From NCBI GenBank assembly GCA_903876765.1, contig CAIRBH010000038.1, forward strand, positions 1 to 52,089: DNA of 52,089 nt, in the 5' to 3' direction. The translations under genes and the position numbers were made by a program. Under the pieces are notes generated by a model. That model was not told where the DNA came from, made no database searches, and worked only from the letters and a program-made list of their open reading frames with translations. Source of the DNA: an uncultured Pseudomonadota bacterium. GTDB taxonomy: Bacteria; Pseudomonadota; Gammaproteobacteria; Burkholderiales; Methylophilaceae. Below, piece after piece: positions 1 to 8,320 of this stretch; position 1 is the first letter of the stretch; each line of letters begins with the position of its first letter.

Positions 1-153
1 AGAAAACACATCAAAATTGAGTTTGATGACTTAGCCTATATCGACCATGCGTGTATTGATTTGCTCAGTGGTTGGCAAAAACAATATATTGCGGCGGGCG
101 GTAAGGTCGAAGTGCATTGGGATAACCTACACAGCAAGTATCACAAACGTTAA
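1..153 (+). CDS. C-terminal end of a SulP-type anion transporter (STAS domain), 5' truncated
   Basis: An open frame enters from the window edge and ends at TAA 151-153, giving 50 residues. The tail contains an IEFDDLAYIDHACIDLL stretch followed by a helix and a short beta strand (GGKVEVHW). This is the usual shape of the end of a STAS domain, the cytoplasmic regulatory module of SulP transporters. The carbonic anhydrase gene begins 21 nt downstream, and SulP transporters paired with carbonic anhydrases are a known arrangement for bicarbonate uptake. That supports a bicarbonate or sulfate carrier, but the membrane part lies outside the window and the substrate cannot be read here. A stand-alone STAS protein is the main alternative. 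Confidence 0.6.
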   Translation, partial: RKHIKIEFDDLAYIDHACIDLLSGWQKQYIAAGGKVEVHWDNLHSKYHKR

Positions 154-174
154 TCATCATTAAGCGAGTATTCA

Positions 175-813
175 TTGTATAAACATCCATTATTAGATCG
201 CGATAAAATTTCGCCCAAAGAGGCGTTAGAGGTACTCATTGAAGGCAATGCGCGCTTTACCAAAAACCTTTCGCTGCATCGCGATTTGTTAAGTATCGTT
301 AATATTACTAAAGACAAACAGCACCCTTTTGCAGCTATTTTGGGGTGTAGTGATTCGCGTACTGCCTCTGAGATTATTTTTGACCAAGGCTTGGGTGATA
401 TATTTAGTGTGCGTTTAGCCGGTAATATTGCGTCCCCCTTTGCTATTGGGAGCTTAGAGTTTTCTAGTAAATACTTAGGCAGTAAGTTAATTGTGGTGCT
501 TGGTCACAGTAACTGTGGTGCGGTTATGGCTGCTTGTGATTATTATACCGGTGGGCACATAGGCGAAATTTTAAAACATATCGAGCCTGCCGTTTTGCGT
601 GAGCAAGATGGGGAACTAGAAAAAACTTCGACTGATACGGAATTTGTCAGTCGGGTGTGTCAATCAAACGTAGAGTTACAAATTCAAGCTATTTTAGCTG
701 GCAGCGAAACGTTGAGTAGCATGTTAGCTGCTCAGCAGATTGGCATCGCCGCGGCAGTTTATGATATTAGCTCTGGCATAGTAACTTTCGATCACTCAAA
801 ATCCTTATTTTAG
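175..813 (+). CDS. Beta-class carbonic anhydrase
   Basis: The protein interconverts CO2 and bicarbonate in the cytoplasm. It has 212 residues, normal for the beta class. The zinc ligands are visible: Cys58 in GCSDSR, then His111 and Cys114 in GHSNCGA. Asp60 and Arg62 form the conserved Asp-Arg dyad. The start codon is TTG at 175, preceded by a purine-rich GCGAG about six bases upstream, and no in-frame ATG lies close enough to replace it. It follows the SulP/STAS gene by 21 nt on the same strand, so co-transcription and a joint inorganic-carbon role are likely. The gene converges on fdx with a 20-nt gap. The family call is firm; the physiological role is inference. Confidence 0.93.
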   Translation: MYKHPLLDRDKISPKEALEVLIEGNARFTKNLSLHRDLLSIVNITKDKQHPFAAILGCSDSRTASEIIFDQGLGDIFSVRLAGNIASPFAIGSLEFSSKYLGSKLIVVLGHSNCGAVMAACDYYTGGHIGEILKHIEPAVLREQDGELEKTSTDTEFVSRVCQSNVELQIQAILAGSETLSSMLAAQQIGIAAAVYDISSGIVTFDHSKSLF

Positions 814-833
814 TGTGGTCTGTGGGCGGTTGT

Positions 834-1175
834 TTAGCGGTGGCCTTCTTTAGCCATATTAATGCTGTATTTTGGAATTTCCACTACCAAGTCTTGCTCG
901 CCAACCACCGCTTGGCAAGATAGGCGCGAATGAGGCTCTAAGCCCCAAGCTTTATCCAATAAATCGTCCTCTTGCTCATTAGATGGATTGAGTGATTTAA
1001 AGCCTTCACGAACGATGACATGGCAAGTAGTACAAGCACAGGCTTGGTCACAGGCATGGTCAATATCAATATGGTTGTTAAGCAGTACATCGCAGATAGA
1101 GTCGCCGCTGTTCGCCTCTATGACCGCACCTTCAGGGCAAAGCTCAATATGGGGCAAAATGATAATTTGTGGCAT
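834..1175 (-). CDS. fdx: ISC-type [2Fe-2S] ferredoxin
   Basis: This is the electron carrier of the Isc iron-sulfur cluster assembly pathway. It has 113 residues. The adrenodoxin-type cluster ligands are present as Cys42, Cys48, Cys51 and Cys87, with the extra Cys46 typical of the ISC ferredoxins in the motif HACDQACACTTC. An AGGAAA ribosome site precedes the ATG. It is the last gene of the isc operon and is separated from hscA by about 400 nt of REP repeats, so its expression may be partly uncoupled from the upstream genes. No iscX-like gene follows; the next gene is the convergent carbonic anhydrase. Confidence 0.95.
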   Translation of the reverse strand: MPQIIILPHIELCPEGAVIEANSGDSICDVLLNNHIDIDHACDQACACTTCHVIVREGFKSLNPSNEQEDDLLDKAWGLEPHSRLSCQAVVGEQDLVVEIPKYSINMAKEGHR

Positions 1176-1223
1176 GGGATTTCCTAATATTATTGTGTAT
1201 TAACAGCTGTGCGCGGTCTATTG

Positions 1224-1582
1224 GTAGGAGCGGTTACAGACCTAGAAAGCTTGATTTGAATATGCAATTTTTCTCCGTATATTAGTGTAGGAGCGGTCTG
1301 TGACCGCGAAAGCATGGTTGCAAATTGACCGTTGCTGGTTCGCGGTCATAGACCGCTCCTACATTAATTCTCTGTTCGTTATGCGATTGCTGGTTCGTGG
1401 TCATAGACCGCTCCTACATTAATTCTCTGTTCGTTGTGCGATTGCTGGTTCGCGGTCACAGACCGCTCCTACACTAATTCTCCGCTCGTTGTGCGATTGC
1501 TGGTTCTCGGTCATAGACCTCTCCTACATTAATTCTCCGCTCGTTGTGCGATTGCTGGTTCGCGGTCATAGACCGCTCCTAC
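1224..1582. repeat. REP/REPIN cluster with 55-bp tandem array in the hscA-fdx gap
   Basis: The 403-nt gap holds seven copies of a REP-like palindrome whose core reads GTAGGAGCGGTCTGTGACCG, with GCGGTC pairing with GACCGC. Two copies are forward (1224-1250 degenerate, 1287-1313 intact) and five are reverse, starting at 1339, 1394, 1449, 1504 and 1559. The five reverse copies are spaced exactly 55 bp apart because the whole unit, including the linker, is duplicated in tandem. The pair 1287-1313 and 1339-1362 forms an inverted REP doublet (REPIN) around a 25-nt loop. The last copy runs into the hscA stop codon. No coding potential was seen. Confidence 0.9.
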
Positions 1583-3483
1583 AGGTTAATAGCATCTAAA
1601 TTTTTGCCGTTTAAGGCACGTTGTACGCTGGCATTCATGCGTGCCGCAGCAAAAGCCTCAGTCGCATGGTTGAGCTTATCCACGCCTTGGTTAATCGCCA
1701 GCGCATCGTCATTTTGGCTAAGCGTTTGCAGTGTCTCTATTTCAGCTTCTATCGCTTGTTTTTCTGCGGCAGTAATCAGCGCACCATCCTGATTTAAGGC
1801 GATGTTGACCGCGCTAATAATCGCCCCAGCGTTAACCCGTGCTTCAGCCAGCATACGCGCTTTTTTGTCGGCCTCGGCACTACCAAACGATGATTTCAAC
1901 ATATAGGTAATTTCATCTTCCGTCAGGCCGTATGAAGGTTTTACCAGCACATGGGCTTCAATGCCTGTGGCTTGTTCACGGGCGCTCACCGATAATAAGC
2001 CATCAGCATCCACTTGAAAAGTCACACGTATGCGCGCCGCGCCAGCCGCCATGGCCGGTATGCCTCGCAGCTCAAAGCGTGCCAACGAGCGACAATCAGC
2101 CACTAGTTCACGTTCACCTTGCACCACTTGTATGCTCATGGCGGTTTGGCCATCTTGGTAGGTGGTAAAGTCTTGTGCTCGGGCAACGGGCAATGTGCTG
2201 TTGCGCGGAATAATTTTTTCTACTAGGCCGCCCATGGTTTCCAGGCCCAGCGATAAAGGCGTGACATCTAGCAGTAATAAATCATTGTCGCTGCGGTTGC
2301 CGACTAAAGCATTGGCCTGAATGGCCGCCCCTAGCGCCACCACTTTATCGGGGTCTAAATTGGTCAGTGGTGTTTGTTTAAAATAATCTTCTACCGCTTG
2401 CCTGACTTGAGGCATGCGTGTTGCGCCGCCTACCAGCACCACGCCATTAATCTGCGTGAGTTCTAGGTTAGCGTCACGCATGGCTTTACGGGTAGGGGTG
2501 AGCGTTTTTAGCACCAGTTGTTGCGTTAGTGCCACAAATTGTTGTGCGCTCAACATCACGTCAACTAAGCTACCATTACTTAAGCGGCAGACAATTTGTG
2601 CTTCATGGTTGTCGGTCAGCCATTCTTTGGCTTGGCGGGATTTGGTCAGAAGTAGGCGCGTGTCTTGCTCGTTTAGCGGGCTAAAGTGGCTGTCACTTTC
2701 ACGAATTTTATCTAACACCCAGCAATAAATGCGGTGGTCAAAATCATCACCGCCCAATGCAGAATCGCCATTGGTGGCCAGCACTTCAAACACACCTTTA
2801 GTGAGCTTTAAAATCGACACATCAAAGGTGCCGCCGCCCAAATCGTAAATCACAAACGTGCCTTCGGCCGCATTGTCTAGGCCGTAAGCCACAGCTGCTG
2901 CGGTGGGTTCATTGAGTAAACGTAGCACGGTTAAGCCAGCTAGACGCGCGGCATCTTTGGTGGCTTGACGTTGGGCATCATCAAAATAAGCGGGCACGGT
3001 AATTACCGCACCGAGTAATTCACCGCGGCCATTATCCACACCTAGCGATTTTTCGGCACGCATTTTGAGGGTTTTTAGTATGTCAGCCGAGATTTCTACT
3101 GGTGTTCTAAGCCCTGCGCGCGTTTGTAATTGCAATAATTTGTTGGCGTCAGCGCTATCTACAAAGTGGTAAGGAATATGCGCTCTATCAGCAATATCTT
3201 TTAAGCTACGCCCCATAAAACGTTTGGCTGAGGCGATGGTATTTGCAGGGTCATGACTTTGTTGGGCTTGCGCCTCGTGCCCCACTTGCACGCTACCATC
3301 TGGCATATAACGCACTACAGAGGGCAATAAGGCATGGCCATGCTCATCTTGCAATACGGTGGCCATGCCACTTTTGACCGTAGCGACTAATGAATTAGTC
3401 GTACCTAAATCTATGCCTATCGCTAGTTTGTGCTGGTGGGGTGCAGCAGATTGGCCAGGTTCTGAAATTTGTAAAAGTGCCAT
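1579..3483 (-). CDS. hscA: Fe-S assembly chaperone HscA (Hsp70 family)
   Basis: This Hsp70-class ATPase helps transfer the nascent cluster from IscU to acceptor proteins, with HscB as its J-domain partner. It has 634 residues, slightly longer than the usual 615-620. The Hsp70 phosphate-1 motif [12 protein letters not shown] is at residues 23-34 and the [12 protein letters not shown] motif at 214-225. The substrate-binding domain follows and ends in a helical lid. It starts 42 nt after hscB in the isc operon. Its stop codon, TAG at 1581-1579, lies inside the first five bases of a REP element, so the present C-terminus may have been set by that repeat. Confidence 0.96.
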   Translation of the reverse strand: MALLQISEPGQSAAPHQHKLAIGIDLGTTNSLVATVKSGMATVLQDEHGHALLPSVVRYMPDGSVQVGHEAQAQQSHDPANTIASAKRFMGRSLKDIADRAHIPYHFVDSADANKLLQLQTRAGLRTPVEISADILKTLKMRAEKSLGVDNGRGELLGAVITVPAYFDDAQRQATKDAARLAGLTVLRLLNEPTAAAVAYGLDNAAEGTFVIYDLGGGTFDVSILKLTKGVFEVLATNGDSALGGDDFDHRIYCWVLDKIRESDSHFSPLNEQDTRLLLTKSRQAKEWLTDNHEAQIVCRLSNGSLVDVMLSAQQFVALTQQLVLKTLTPTRKAMRDANLELTQINGVVLVGGATRMPQVRQAVEDYFKQTPLTNLDPDKVVALGAAIQANALVGNRSDNDLLLLDVTPLSLGLETMGGLVEKIIPRNSTLPVARAQDFTTYQDGQTAMSIQVVQGERELVADCRSLARFELRGIPAMAAGAARIRVTFQVDADGLLSVSAREQATGIEAHVLVKPSYGLTEDEITYMLKSSFGSAEADKKARMLAEARVNAGAIISAVNIALNQDGALITAAEKQAIEAEIETLQTLSQNDDALAINQGVDKLNHATEAFAAARMNASVQRALNGKNLDAINL

Positions 3484-3525
3484 AGTTAGTCGTTAGTTTC
3501 TAGTCGCTAGGGAATTTGCGGGTGT

Positions 3526-4044
3526 TTAGTCTAGGTGTTCAATTGCTTGCTGTATGTCTGCACATACTTTATCAATAAAAATCAGTTTTCGGGTAGTCTC
3601 GCAAGCATTCGTGTAGTCTTTTTTTTCATCAAACAATTGTGCCAAATCGGCTGCTAGGCCTTTTGCTGCTGCGAGCATTTCATCATACAGGGCTTGTAAT
3701 GTCAGTATGTCACTAGCCATGCTAGCGTCTTCTAAGGTTTCACGCCATTCCATTTGTTGCATTAAAAAATCAGCGGGCATACTGGTATTGCTTTCGTTTG
3801 TGGCATTAATGCCGTTGAGTGTAAGCAGATATTGCGCCCGATTTGCTGGGTTTTTCAGTGTTTGGTAAGCTTCATTGGCCAAGGTGGCTAATTGCATAGA
3901 CTTGAGCTTATCAGCCGAGCTGGCAGTGACAAAGCGGTCAGGGTGCGCTTCTGATTGTATTTTACGATAATTGGTTTCTAGTGTTGCCAACGCAATATTG
4001 AATATTGGCGGCAAATCAAACAGTTGATAGTAGTTCAAACTCAC
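3526..4044 (-). CDS. hscB: Fe-S assembly co-chaperone HscB (J-domain protein)
   Basis: HscB presents IscU to HscA and stimulates its ATPase. It has 172 residues, the normal size. The N-terminal J domain carries the diagnostic HPD tripeptide at residues 34-36, and the C-terminal half is the helical HSCB domain that binds IscU. The start is GTG, overlapping the iscA stop by four bases (GTGA), which implies translational coupling. The gene lies between iscA and hscA in the standard isc order. Confidence 0.95.
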   Translation of the reverse strand: MSLNYYQLFDLPPIFNIALATLETNYRKIQSEAHPDRFVTASSADKLKSMQLATLANEAYQTLKNPANRAQYLLTLNGINATNESNTSMPADFLMQQMEWRETLEDASMASDILTLQALYDEMLAAAKGLAADLAQLFDEKKDYTNACETTRKLIFIDKVCADIQQAIEHLD

Positions 4045-4364
4045 ACTGTAAAGCTTTCACCGCAACCACACTCGTCTTTGACGTTGGGGTTGTTAAATTT
4101 AAAACCTTCGTTTAAGCCCTCTTTGCTAAAGTCTAGTTCAGTGCCATCAATGTAAACTAAGCTTTTCGGGTCCACAATCACTTTAACACCATGGCTTTCA
4201 AAGATGGTGTCTTCGTCATGCAGTTCATCAACAAATTCTAGCGTATAAGCCATGCCAGAGCAGCCTGTGGTTTTAACGCCCAAACGCAAGCCTAGGCCTT
4301 TGCCTCGATTGGCTAAAAATTTTTCTACGCGGTCTGCCGCAGTTTTTGTCAGTGTAATTGCCAT
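4041..4364 (-). CDS. iscA: A-type Fe-S carrier protein IscA
   Basis: IscA is an A-type scaffold or carrier that takes clusters, mainly toward [4Fe-4S] proteins. It has 107 residues and the three invariant cysteines Cys35 (GCSG), Cys99 and Cys101 (ECGCGESF). It is coupled to hscB by a four-base stop/start overlap. A REP array of about 300 nt separates it from iscU upstream, where most isc operons have only a short spacer. Confidence 0.96.
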   Translation of the reverse strand: MAITLTKTAADRVEKFLANRGKGLGLRLGVKTTGCSGMAYTLEFVDELHDEDTIFESHGVKVIVDPKSLVYIDGTELDFSKEGLNEGFKFNNPNVKDECGCGESFTV

Positions 4365-4392
4365 AGTTTATTTTTTCTCAATTTCTGCTGTT

Positions 4393-4665
4393 GTAGGAGC
4401 GGTCTGTGACCGCGAAGCATTTCAAGCATTTTTTGTAGGTTGGTTCGCGGTCACAGACCGCTCCTACAAAAGGTTTTATTTGGCGGTTACCAGTGCAGGG
4501 CATATATATTCACAGGTCACAGATCGCTCCTACAAAAGGTTTTATTTGGCGGTTACCAGTGCAGGGCATATATATTCACAGGTCACAGACCGCTTCTACA
4601 AAAGGCTTTATTTGGCGGTTACCAGTGCAGGGCATATATATTCACAGGTCACAGACCGCTCCTAC
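4393..4665. repeat. REP/REPIN cluster with 66-bp tandem array in the iscU-iscA gap
   Basis: The 308-nt gap contains one forward REP (4393-4418) and four reverse REPs starting near 4444, 4513, 4579 and 4645. The first two form an inverted doublet. The last three are 66 bp apart, because a unit made of the REP core plus a linker (containing GGCGGTTACCAGTGCAGGGC) is duplicated in tandem. Single-base differences between units (for example GATCG or GCTTC in the core) show some divergence after duplication. The period is a multiple of three, which gives artificial repetitive open frames here; I do not regard them as genes. Confidence 0.9.
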
Positions 4666-4672
4666 TTATTAA

Positions 4673-5068
4673 TTAGGCCGCCTCTTTGGCCGCTTGCTTA
4701 GCCTTAATATCCGCCACTGCTGCTTTAATTGCGTCTTCGGCTAATACTGAGCAATGAATTTTAACTGGCGGTAATGCTAGCTCTTCTGCAATTGCAGAGT
4801 TTTTAATCGCATAGGCCTCATCTATGGTTTTGCCTTTTAACCATTCCGTCACCAATGAGCTAGAGGCAATCGCAGAGCCGCAGCCGTAGGTTTTAAATTT
4901 GGCATCTTCAATAATGCCATCATCGTTGACTTTAATCATCAGCTTCATGACATCGCCACAAGCAGGTGCTCCCACCATGCCAGTGCCTACATTGGGGTCG
5001 TTTTTATCTAAGGTTCCCACGTTACGTGGGTTTTCATAGTGGTCTAGAACTTTGTCTGAATATGCCAT
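4673..5068 (-). CDS. iscU: Fe-S cluster scaffold protein IscU
   Basis: IscU is the scaffold on which IscS-derived sulfur and iron are assembled into [2Fe-2S]. It has 131 residues. The cluster ligands Cys37, Cys63 and Cys106 and the modulating Asp39 are present. The HscA recognition motif LPPVK is at residues 99-103. A GGAGA ribosome site lies upstream of the ATG. It is flanked on both sides by REP-containing spacers of 308 nt and 100 nt. Confidence 0.97.
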   Translation of the reverse strand: MAYSDKVLDHYENPRNVGTLDKNDPNVGTGMVGAPACGDVMKLMIKVNDDGIIEDAKFKTYGCGSAIASSSLVTEWLKGKTIDEAYAIKNSAIAEELALPPVKIHCSVLAEDAIKAAVADIKAKQAAKEAA

Positions 5069-5089
5069 TTTGTTTCTCCGTTTGTTTTT

Positions 5090-5166
5090 GTAGGAGCGGC
5101 CTGTGACCGCGAAAGCAAGGTTGCAATATTGACCATTGCTAGTTCTGGGTCACAGACCCCTCCTAT
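5090..5166. repeat. REPIN (inverted REP pair) in the iscS-iscU gap
   Basis: A forward REP at 5090-5116 faces a degenerate reverse REP at 5143-5166 (TTCTGGGTCACAGACCCC). The loop between them (AGGTTGCAATATTGACCATT) closely resembles the loop of the doublet at 1287-1362, so the two are copies of the same REPIN-type element. This is the simple, unexpanded version of the arrays in the other isc gaps. Confidence 0.85.
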
Positions 5167-5168
5167 AT

Positions 5169-6422
5169 TTAGTGCGCTGCCCATTGCACCTTAGTAAGGT
5201 CAATGCCGTCTTTAAACATTTCCCATAATGGGGATAATTCTCTTAACTTATCAATTTTACTTTTCATTAAATTAATTGTGTAGTCCACATCTTCTTCACT
5301 GGTGAAACGACCAATCGAGAAGCGAATTGAGCTGTGTGCTAATTCATCTGAGCGACCTAGAGCGCGCAACACATAGCTGGGCTCTAAGCTAGCAGACGTA
5401 CAAGCAGAACCGCTAGAAACCGCGATGCCTTTTACCGCCATAATCAATGACTCGCCTTCAACATAGTTGAAGCTAATGTTGAGGTTATGCGGCACGCGGT
5501 GTGCTAAATCGCCGTTGACATAAACTTCTTCCATGCTACTAAGACCAGCCAACAATTTGTCGCGTAAACGGCGTATGCGTGCGTTTTCTATGGTCATTTC
5601 TTCGCGGGCAATTCTAAATGCCTCGCCCATGCCGACAATTTGGTGGGTGGCTAAAGTGCCAGAACGCATGCCGCGCTCATGGCCACCACCGTGCATTTGC
5701 GCTTCGATACGAATACGTGGTTTACGCCGCACATATAACGCCCCTATGCCTTTAGGGCCGTAAGTTTTATGGGCGCTAAAGCTCATTAAATCGACTGGCA
5801 GTTGTTCCAAGTTAATGTCTACCTTACCCGTTGCTTGCGCTGCATCTACGTGAAAAATAATGCCGTTTTCACGGCAAATATTGCCTATCGCGCTAATGTC
5901 TTGAATCACACCGATTTCATTATTCACCAACATGACTGACGCTAATACCGTATCAGGGCGAATGGCTGCTTTGAATTTGGCCAAATCAACCAGCCCATTG
6001 GGCTCAGGGTCTAAATAAGTGGCGCTAAAACCTTGCCGCTCTAGTTCGCGTATGGGGTCTATCACCGCTTTATGCTCGGTGGTGATGGTGATGATATGTT
6101 TGCCTTTATCGCTGTAAAAATTAGCTGCGCCTTTAATAGCCAGATTGTTAGATTCAGTCGCGCCTGAGGTCCAAACGATTTCTCTAGGGTCTGCGCCTAC
6201 TAAGTTTGCCACTTCTTGCCGTGCATTTTCTACGGCTTTTTCTGCCGTCCAGCCATAAGGATGGCTGCGCGACGCAGGGTTGCCGAAATGTTCGGTAATG
6301 TAGGGAATCATTTTTTCTGCAACGCGAGGGTCAACGGGCGTGGTGGCCGAGTAATCCAAATAAATGGGGTGTAGGCTATCTTCTGAATTTTTTACAACTG
6401 GCATTTCTATTGTGGCTGACAT
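5169..6422 (-). CDS. iscS: Cysteine desulfurase IscS
   Basis: IscS is a pyridoxal-phosphate enzyme that converts L-cysteine to alanine and passes persulfide sulfur to IscU and to tRNA thiolation. It has 417 residues, with a short N-terminal extension compared with the roughly 404 of E. coli IscS. The PLP lysine is Lys219 ([10 protein letters not shown]) and the catalytic cysteine is Cys341 in [17 protein letters not shown], the long-loop group I signature. It lies between the second desulfurase and iscU in the isc operon. Confidence 0.97.
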   Translation of the reverse strand: MSATIEMPVVKNSEDSLHPIYLDYSATTPVDPRVAEKMIPYITEHFGNPASRSHPYGWTAEKAVENARQEVANLVGADPREIVWTSGATESNNLAIKGAANFYSDKGKHIITITTEHKAVIDPIRELERQGFSATYLDPEPNGLVDLAKFKAAIRPDTVLASVMLVNNEIGVIQDISAIGNICRENGIIFHVDAAQATGKVDINLEQLPVDLMSFSAHKTYGPKGIGALYVRRKPRIRIEAQMHGGGHERGMRSGTLATHQIVGMGEAFRIAREEMTIENARIRRLRDKLLAGLSSMEEVYVNGDLAHRVPHNLNISFNYVEGESLIMAVKGIAVSSGSACTSASLEPSYVLRALGRSDELAHSSIRFSIGRFTSEEDVDYTINLMKSKIDKLRELSPLWEMFKDGIDLTKVQWAAH

Positions 6423-6471
6423 GCTTGCATTTATCCTTGCAGGTTTTATTTGAGTAAACTGGGCTATCGGC

Positions 6472-7641
6472 CTATGCGGCCATCGCAGACAGTTGCTTTA
6501 ATTTGCTAATTTGATTGGTAAATACCGCTAAAAAATCCGCCACTTGTGCAGCAGTGTTATGCGCAGAAAAACTGACCCGTACCGCGCCCCTGGCAATATC
6601 TGGTGCTACGCCCATGGCCAATAAGACATGGCTGGGTTCGGTACTGTCGCTAGAGCAGGCTGAACCACTCGCCACTGCATAGCCTTGACGGTCTAGTGCC
6701 ATGACCAAAGTCTCGCCTTCAATGTCCTGGACTGCAAAAAAACTGGTGTTAGATAAGCGCGCCGTTTTATCGGCAAAAATATTCAGGTTAAGCGCGCTCA
6801 AACCTTGCTCAAGTTGCGTTCTAAGTGCTTGTGTGCGGGCTTGATAATCTCCTAAATTGCTCACCGCTAATTCACACGCCAAGCCAAAACCAACTATTGC
6901 CGCTATATTTTCAGTGCCGCTACGCAAGCCTTTTTCTTGTCCGCCGCCATGCAGCAAGGGTTGAATGTCAATGCGTTTATCTAAAATCAGTGCTGCAGCG
7001 CCTTGCGGGCCATGTATTTTATGGCTAGAAACCGACATGGCGTGTAGCCCTAATTCGCTAAAATTGACTGCAACTTTACCCAAAGCTTGTACTGCATCGC
7101 TGTGAATGAGCGCACCGTTGGCACGGGCTAATTGAGCGATTTCAGCAAGGTCTTGCACGGCGCCAGTTTCGTTATTGGCCAGCATGACTGACACCAAAGC
7201 GGTCGGCGTTTTCAGCTGATTTTGTAATTGGGTTAAATCTATTTTGCCTTGGCGATCTACCGCAATTTGATTGCTGCTATAGCCCAAGGTTTGCATGGCT
7301 AATGCTGGGCGCGTTACACAGGGGTGCTCAATGGCGCTGCATAAAATTTGGCTCGTTGGCCTGCTGGCAGCCATGCCCTTGATGGCAAAATTATTCGCTT
7401 CTGTACCACTAGCGGTAAAAATCACTTGATTAGCATATGCGCCACAGGCCTCTGCCACTTGTGTTCTAGCGTGCTCTATGGCATCACGCGCTGAGCGGCC
7501 AAAACTATGACGGCTGGTTGGGTTGCCGTTTTGCAGCTGCATCCAAGGCAGCATCGCTGCTAATACGCGGCTATCGATCTGCGTAGTAGCGTTATGGTCA
7601 AAATAGACGCTGTTCATAGGTTTAGGCGACGACAGACTCAT
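6472..7641 (-). CDS. Second group I cysteine desulfurase (IscS/NifS-like)
   Basis: This is a second PLP-dependent cysteine desulfurase of 389 residues, clearly diverged from the neighbouring IscS. The PLP lysine is Lys208 ([10 protein letters not shown]) and the catalytic cysteine is Cys329 in [17 protein letters not shown]. Its ATG overlaps the 3' end of iscR by 20 bases, so it is probably translationally coupled to the regulator, and iscS follows after 49 nt. Both catalytic residues are intact, so it is unlikely to be a pseudogene. A specialised role such as tRNA thiolation or support under stress is possible but cannot be read from the sequence. Confidence 0.93.
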   Translation of the reverse strand: MSLSSPKPMNSVYFDHNATTQIDSRVLAAMLPWMQLQNGNPTSRHSFGRSARDAIEHARTQVAEACGAYANQVIFTASGTEANNFAIKGMAASRPTSQILCSAIEHPCVTRPALAMQTLGYSSNQIAVDRQGKIDLTQLQNQLKTPTALVSVMLANNETGAVQDLAEIAQLARANGALIHSDAVQALGKVAVNFSELGLHAMSVSSHKIHGPQGAAALILDKRIDIQPLLHGGGQEKGLRSGTENIAAIVGFGLACELAVSNLGDYQARTQALRTQLEQGLSALNLNIFADKTARLSNTSFFAVQDIEGETLVMALDRQGYAVASGSACSSDSTEPSHVLLAMGVAPDIARGAVRVSFSAHNTAAQVADFLAVFTNQISKLKQLSAMAA

Positions 7642-8149
7642 TCGCTTTTAGCTGCGGGTTGATGTTATTGATGCGGGGCTTGATAGTAATTTTTTGTTTT
7701 GCGGTTTGCGAAGCCACCATGTCGGCCAAGCTGATACCCGCTAAGTGGTCTAAAATTTTCTCGTTCAGCGCTGCCCATAAGTCATGCGTCATGCAGCGAC
7801 GCTCATCACGGCAGTTTTCGTGGCCACCGCACTGCGTTGCATCTATTTGTTCATCAACCGCTTTAATCACTTCGGCGACAGAAATATCAGCATAATTTTT
7901 GGCCAGTTTATAACCGCCGCCTGGGCCACGCACGCTGCTCACTAAGCCTTGGCGTCGTAAGCGGCTAAATAATTGCTCTAAATAAGACAGTGAAATATTT
8001 TGTCGCTCGCTAATCCCAGCTAGTGTCACAGGTTTAATTTCTGAGGGCAGGCTACCGGCAGGCATCACTTCATTATGGGCTAGTGCTTCATGCAAAGCTA
8101 AATCTAGCATGGCAGTGACGGCAAAACGGCCTTTAGTCGTGAGTTTCAT
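7622..8149 (-). CDS. iscR: Fe-S cluster-sensing transcription regulator IscR (Rrf2 family)
   Basis: IscR represses the isc operon when it holds a [2Fe-2S] cluster and controls other genes in its apo form. It has 175 residues with an N-terminal winged helix ([20 protein letters not shown]). The cluster ligands are Cys107, Cys113 and Cys119 with His122. Compared with the E. coli protein as I recall it, there is an insertion of about 15 residues near positions 22-42, between the first helix and the HTH. It is the first gene of the operon, and its own promoter carries an IscR box. Confidence 0.96.
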   Translation of the reverse strand: MKLTTKGRFAVTAMLDLALHEALAHNEVMPAGSLPSEIKPVTLAGISERQNISLSYLEQLFSRLRRQGLVSSVRGPGGGYKLAKNYADISVAEVIKAVDEQIDATQCGGHENCRDERRCMTHDLWAALNEKILDHLAGISLADMVASQTAKQKITIKPRINNINPQLKANESVVA

Positions 8150-8191
8150 GTCTTAGTTAACCTCTGAGTATCGAGTGAGTATCGAGGCGTC

Positions 8192-8224
8192 ATAGTATAA
8201 TACCTGATAACTTTAGTCAACTAT
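8192..8224 (-). promoter_or_regulatory. isc operon promoter with overlapping type 1 IscR box
   Basis: On the minus strand a -35 TTGACT (8220-8215) and a -10 TACTAT (8197-8192) are separated by 17 nt, about 45 nt upstream of iscR. A 25-bp sequence at 8224-8200 starts ATAGTTGACTAAA and ends TCAGGTAT. It matches the type 1 IscR consensus (ATA-YYGACT ... AGTC-STAT) at nearly all key positions. Because the box covers the -35 and spacer, holo-IscR should repress here. This is a sequence match; binding is inferred from the family. Confidence 0.85.
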
Positions 8225-8266
8225 TAATCGGGCCACGCTGCGGCTGATTTACGGCTAATTTATAAA

Positions 8267-8307
8267 GACTGGCAGGCCTTAGGATTTAGGCAAAGTAACT
8301 GCCAGTC
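8267..8307 (-). terminator. Possible terminator hairpin after cysE
   Basis: The arms GACTGGCAG (8267-8275) and CTGCCAGTC (8299-8307) form a perfect 9-bp stem with a 23-nt loop just past the cysE stop. In the cysE direction the stem is followed by TTTATAAATT rather than a clean U run. It may be a weak terminator or a transcript-end stabiliser that separates cysE from the isc promoter. Confidence 0.45.
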
Positions 8308-8320
8308 AATGCGGTTAAGC

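Noticed and set aside
1333-4670. CRISPR-like regular arrays (55-bp and 66-bp periods)
   Set aside because: The entire unit including the spacer is duplicated, so there are no unique spacers. The repeat contains the REP palindrome, and no cas gene is near.
4252-4701. Open frame of 149 codons (and a 78-codon one in another frame) with perfect 22-residue internal repeats
   Set aside because: The repeats are produced by the 66-bp non-coding tandem array, 66 being divisible by three. The frame also runs antisense into iscA and iscU and has no ribosome site or recognisable domain.
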